Position numbers and translations under genes: made by a program. A DNA stretch of 7,336 nt, taken from assembly GCF_937890585.1 (NCBI RefSeq), contig NZ_CALACG010000062.1, forward strand, positions 1 through 7,336, written 5' to 3'. The notes below the pieces were generated by a model, which worked only from the letters and a program-made list of their open reading frames with translations, was not told the origin of the DNA and did not search any database. This DNA is from an uncultured Campylobacter sp. (lineage in GTDB: Bacteria > Campylobacterota > Campylobacteria > Campylobacterales > Campylobacteraceae). Positions 5,513 through 7,336 of this stretch are shown here, one piece after another. How positions within the stretch are numbered: position 1 is the stretch's first letter; each line of letters begins with the position of its first letter.

Positions 5513-6681
5513 AGTTTCGCCTTTTTACTAACCATCAAGACCATGCCGATGCCGATGCATATAGCAAGCACGGAGCTACCGCCATAGCTCAAAAATGGCA
5601 CAGCGATACCTTTTATCGGCGTGATCGATGTGATGCCGTAGCTATTCATCAAAAATGAAAACGACAAGATAAGCCCGATACCAAGTGAGAATAGGTGATA
5701 GACCTTGTTTTCGCTCCTAGCCGAAATTCTAAATATCCTATAAAGTAGCGTGATAAAGATCGCTGTGATGCACAAAATGCCAAAAACACCGACCTCTTCA
5801 GCTATGCCAGCTAGCACAAAGTCCGTATGCACCTCGCTTAAAAAGCCAAGCTTAAATATCCCAGCTCCAAGCCCCTCGCCAAAAAACTCGCCGTGTTTAA
5901 TTGCATTTAGTGAGTGAGAAATTTGATATGGCTCTGGTGCGTCTGCCACTCTAAGCACATTTGCCACGCTATCTGGCAAGAAAGAGAGAACCATGTTTTG
6001 TATCGTGCCCCACCATGACTTTATACGCAAAATTCTGTGCTCTGAGCTAACTATCGCCACCGTCATAACAAAGGCAGCGCCAACAATGCCTATGCCAAAG
6101 AGCCTAACGCTAGCCCCTGCAAAAAGAGCCATCGTCACAAAAGTAAGCGCCAAAACTACAACCTGGCCAAGGTCGTTTTGCATAACGGCGATAAGAAAGA
6201 TAGCGATACCAAAAAGAATAATATAAGGCAAAAGTATCTTTAGCTCAGCCATCAAAGTCCTCTTGCCGTCGCTAAATTTTCTAGTAAAGCTCCATGCTAA
6301 AAAATAGACAAAACCGACTTTGAAAAACTCAACTGGTGCAAGTGAAAAGCCAGGCAGTCTGATCCAGCGTCTAGCACCTCCAGAGTCAGTCACCATCGAA
6401 GCTGGCAAGGCGTGCATGAGCCCCATAGCGATACCACACGAGATAAGAAGCCCAAAGCCTATCCAAACGAGCGCTTTGTCGGGATTGAGCCTTGAGAGCC
6501 ACCACATGAGAAAAATTCCTATACAGCCGACTGCAAACTGGCGGATGAAAAAGTGAAATTCGTCGTAGTTAAAAAATAAAACTGTAAAAACTGGCAAAGA
6601 TAGTGAGAAAATGATACTTATGGCGATCAAAGTCGCGCAAAGATAGAAAATAACCTTATCAACTGCCAAATTTAGCTCCAA
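5509..6681 (-). CDS. ftsW: Cell-division peptidoglycan glycosyltransferase FtsW (SEDS family)
   Basis: FtsW is a multi-pass inner-membrane enzyme that polymerises lipid II into septal glycan together with its partner class B PBP (FtsI). Numbered from the TTG at 6681, the 390 residues contain about ten hydrophobic segments and the SEDS motifs. These are GGARRWIRLP (101-110), APVEFFK (115-121, where most relatives have QPSE), MQNDLGQ (167-173), EGLGAGIFKLGFLSEVHTDF (269-288) with the catalytic Asp D287, and PFLSYGGSS (362-370). RodA is the alternative, but the pairing with murG and the overall pattern favour FtsW. The start is uncertain: a TTG at 6667-6669 (codon 5) has TTGGAG 6 bases upstream and is a better initiation site, giving 386 residues. 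The gene is first in the ftsW-murG pair and is divergent from murI. Confidence 0.92.
   Translation of the reverse strand: MELNLAVDKVIFYLCATLIAISIIFSLSLPVFTVLFFNYDEFHFFIRQFAVGCIGIFLMWWLSRLNPDKALVWIGFGLLISCGIAMGLMHALPASMVTDSGGARRWIRLPGFSLAPVEFFKVGFVYFLAWSFTRKFSDGKRTLMAELKILLPYIILFGIAIFLIAVMQNDLGQVVVLALTFVTMALFAGASVRLFGIGIVGAAFVMTVAIVSSEHRILRIKSWWGTIQNMVLSFLPDSVANVLRVADAPEPYQISHSLNAIKHGEFFGEGLGAGIFKLGFLSEVHTDFVLAGIAEEVGVFGILCITAIFITLLYRIFRISARSENKVYHLFSLGIGLILSFSFLMNSYGITSITPIKGIAVPFLSYGGSSVLAICIGIGMVLMVSKKAKL
6676..6681 (-). promoter_or_regulatory. Shine-Dalgarno TTGGAG that favours a downstream TTG start for ftsW
   Basis: On the minus strand the sequence reads AAAG TTGGAG CTAAAT TTG. The GGAG core lies inside the first two codons of the longest reading frame and 6 bases upstream of an in-frame TTG at 6669-6667. 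Before the TTG at 6681 there is only TTTTAAAG, a weak ribosome binding site. No ATG or GTG lies in this part of the frame, so a TTG start is likely either way. Confidence 0.55.
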
Positions 6682-6697
6682 CTTTAAAATGAGCCAA

Positions 6698-6703
6698 AGT
6701 ATA
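6698..6703 (-). promoter_or_regulatory. Candidate -10 box for ftsW-murG
   Basis: The minus strand reads TTTTTTATTATACTTTGG, with TATACT at 6703-6698. The expected transcript start near 6690 gives a leader of about 10 bases to the first TTG or about 22 bases to the second TTG. The second distance leaves room for the GGAG ribosome binding site. Confidence 0.45.
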
Positions 6704-6731
6704 ATAAAAAACGGCTTACAAAGATATTATT

Positions 6732-6740
6732 TGCTATAAT
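6732..6740 (+). promoter_or_regulatory. Extended -10 promoter of murI (TGCTATAAT)
   Basis: The plus strand reads TGCTATAAT, a perfect extended -10 with TATAAT at 6735-6740. The expected transcript start is about 6747, just before the ribosome binding site AAGGA (6751-6755). This is the best promoter match in the window. It lies about 30 bases from the opposing ftsW -10, so the two may compete. Confidence 0.65.
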
Positions 6741-6760
6741 TGCAGGCTTTAAGGATGGGC

Positions 6761-7336
6761 ATGAAGATAGGTATATTTGACTCGGGGCTTGGCGGACTTA
6801 GCGTCTTAAACGAAGCTTTAAGCAAGCTTAGCGAGCATGAATTTTTATATTACGCAGACGTGAAAAATGTCCCATACGGACAAAAGAGCAGGGATGAAAT
6901 TTTAAAATTTAGCTTTGATGCGGTGAAATTTCTTATAGAAAATGGCGCAGAAGCTGTCGTAGTAGCGTGCAACACAGCTACAAGCGTGGCGATAAAAGAG
7001 CTTAGAGCAAATTTAAACGTGCCAATCATCGGTATGGAGCCAGCTGTAAAAAAGGCTCACGATCTAAGCCATGATAACGCCCTAAAAACGCTTGTCATCG
7101 CCACTCCAGTCACCGTAAATGGCGCAAAACTAAAAGAGCTAATCACAAATTTAAATGCAAAAGATAAAACCGAGCTGCTAGCTCTGCCTCGCCTTGTAAA
7201 TTTCGCTGAAAAGGCTGAGTTTGAGAGCGAAAACGTGAAGTCATATCTAAAAGAAGAGCTAGGCAAATTTGATCTAAGTAAATTTGACTTTTTGGTGCTT
7301 GGCTGCACGCATTTTAACTATTTTAAAGATAGCTTA
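6761..7336 (+). CDS. murI: Glutamate racemase MurI (3' end cut off by window edge)
   Basis: MurI converts L-glutamate to D-glutamate in the cytoplasm, supplying MurD for the peptidoglycan stem peptide. The first 192 codons are present with no stop before the window edge; the family is usually about 250-270 residues. Both catalytic cysteines are visible: C70 in VACNTAT and C182 in GCTHF. Also visible are the substrate-binding D7-S8 in FDSGLGG (6-12), PYG (38-40) and H184. The ATG at 6761 is chosen because AAGGA (6751-6755) lies 5 bases upstream; another in-frame ATG at 6755 overlaps that ribosome binding site. Part of the active site and the C-terminal helix lie outside the window. The gene is divergent from ftsW-murG, so three peptidoglycan genes sit together. 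Confidence 0.96.
   Translation, partial: MKIGIFDSGLGGLSVLNEALSKLSEHEFLYYADVKNVPYGQKSRDEILKFSFDAVKFLIENGAEAVVVACNTATSVAIKELRANLNVPIIGMEPAVKKAHDLSHDNALKTLVIATPVTVNGAKLKELITNLNAKDKTELLALPRLVNFAEKAEFESENVKSYLKEELGKFDLSKFDFLVLGCTHFNYFKDSL

Noticed and set aside
5993..6556. Two plus-strand open frames opposite ftsW (5993-6226 and 6320-6556)
   Set aside because: They are shadows of the well-supported ftsW coding sequence, with no start signals and unlikely amino-acid composition.
7057..7308. Minus-strand open frame of 83 codons opposite murI
   Set aside because: The plus strand encodes MurI with both catalytic cysteines; this frame is serine/phenylalanine-rich antisense.
1..7336. Sigma-54 (-24/-12) promoters near rpoN or the unknown genes
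   Set aside because: TGGCAC words occur (for example near 4706 and 5586), but none is followed at the right spacing by TTGC, so no such promoter is claimed.
1..7336. Mobile elements, CRISPR arrays, tRNA or rRNA genes, defence or toxin-antitoxin pairs
   Set aside because: No transposase or integrase motifs, spaced direct repeats, tRNA-like ends or target duplications were seen. The genes are contiguous core functions with uniform base use.

Overview
The window looks like a chromosomal housekeeping segment of an epsilonproteobacterium, most likely a Campylobacter. The evidence is moderately AT-rich DNA with frequent AAATTT-type codon runs, very tight gene packing, start regions preceded by a lone -10 box (TATAAT/TAAAAT) without a clear -35, and the gene order S4-domain protein, tsaE, lptB, rpoN, which I recall from Campylobacter genomes. 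The species cannot be fixed by eye; a member of the C. concisus/curvus/showae group is my guess.

Layout. Positions 1-237 hold the 3' end of an alpha/beta-hydrolase esterase gene cut by the window edge. Positions 271-2889 hold a compact plus-strand operon: a small S4 RNA-binding protein (RqcP/Hsp15-like), tsaE (tRNA t6A synthesis), lptB (ATPase of the LPS exporter) and rpoN (sigma-54). These four genes overlap or abut. Running against the end of rpoN is a minus-strand gene of unknown function (2890-3648), whose stop codon is directly adjacent to the rpoN stop. A divergent intergenic region (3649-3763) carries promoter-like sequences for that gene and for a second unknown plus-strand gene (3764-4498). 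The second gene's 3' end overlaps the 3' end of murG by 9 bases. murG and ftsW (4490-6681) form a translationally coupled minus-strand pair. A 79-base divergent promoter region then leads into murI (glutamate racemase, from 6761), which runs off the right edge.

How the genes work together. The right half is a peptidoglycan cluster. MurI makes D-glutamate for the stem peptide, MurG makes lipid II on the inner face of the membrane, and FtsW polymerises it at the division septum. The left operon joins envelope export (LptB) with translation fidelity or ribosome rescue (S4 protein, TsaE) and with RpoN, the sigma factor that in Campylobacter drives the class 2 flagellar genes.

I see no mobile element, CRISPR array, RNA gene, or convincing intrinsic terminator. 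No gene-free stretch exceeds about 115 bases. The two unknown genes are the only parts whose function is not explained. The remaining observations concern start codons, promoters, gene junctions and a possible slippage site. I did not find convincing evidence of a new multi-gene system.
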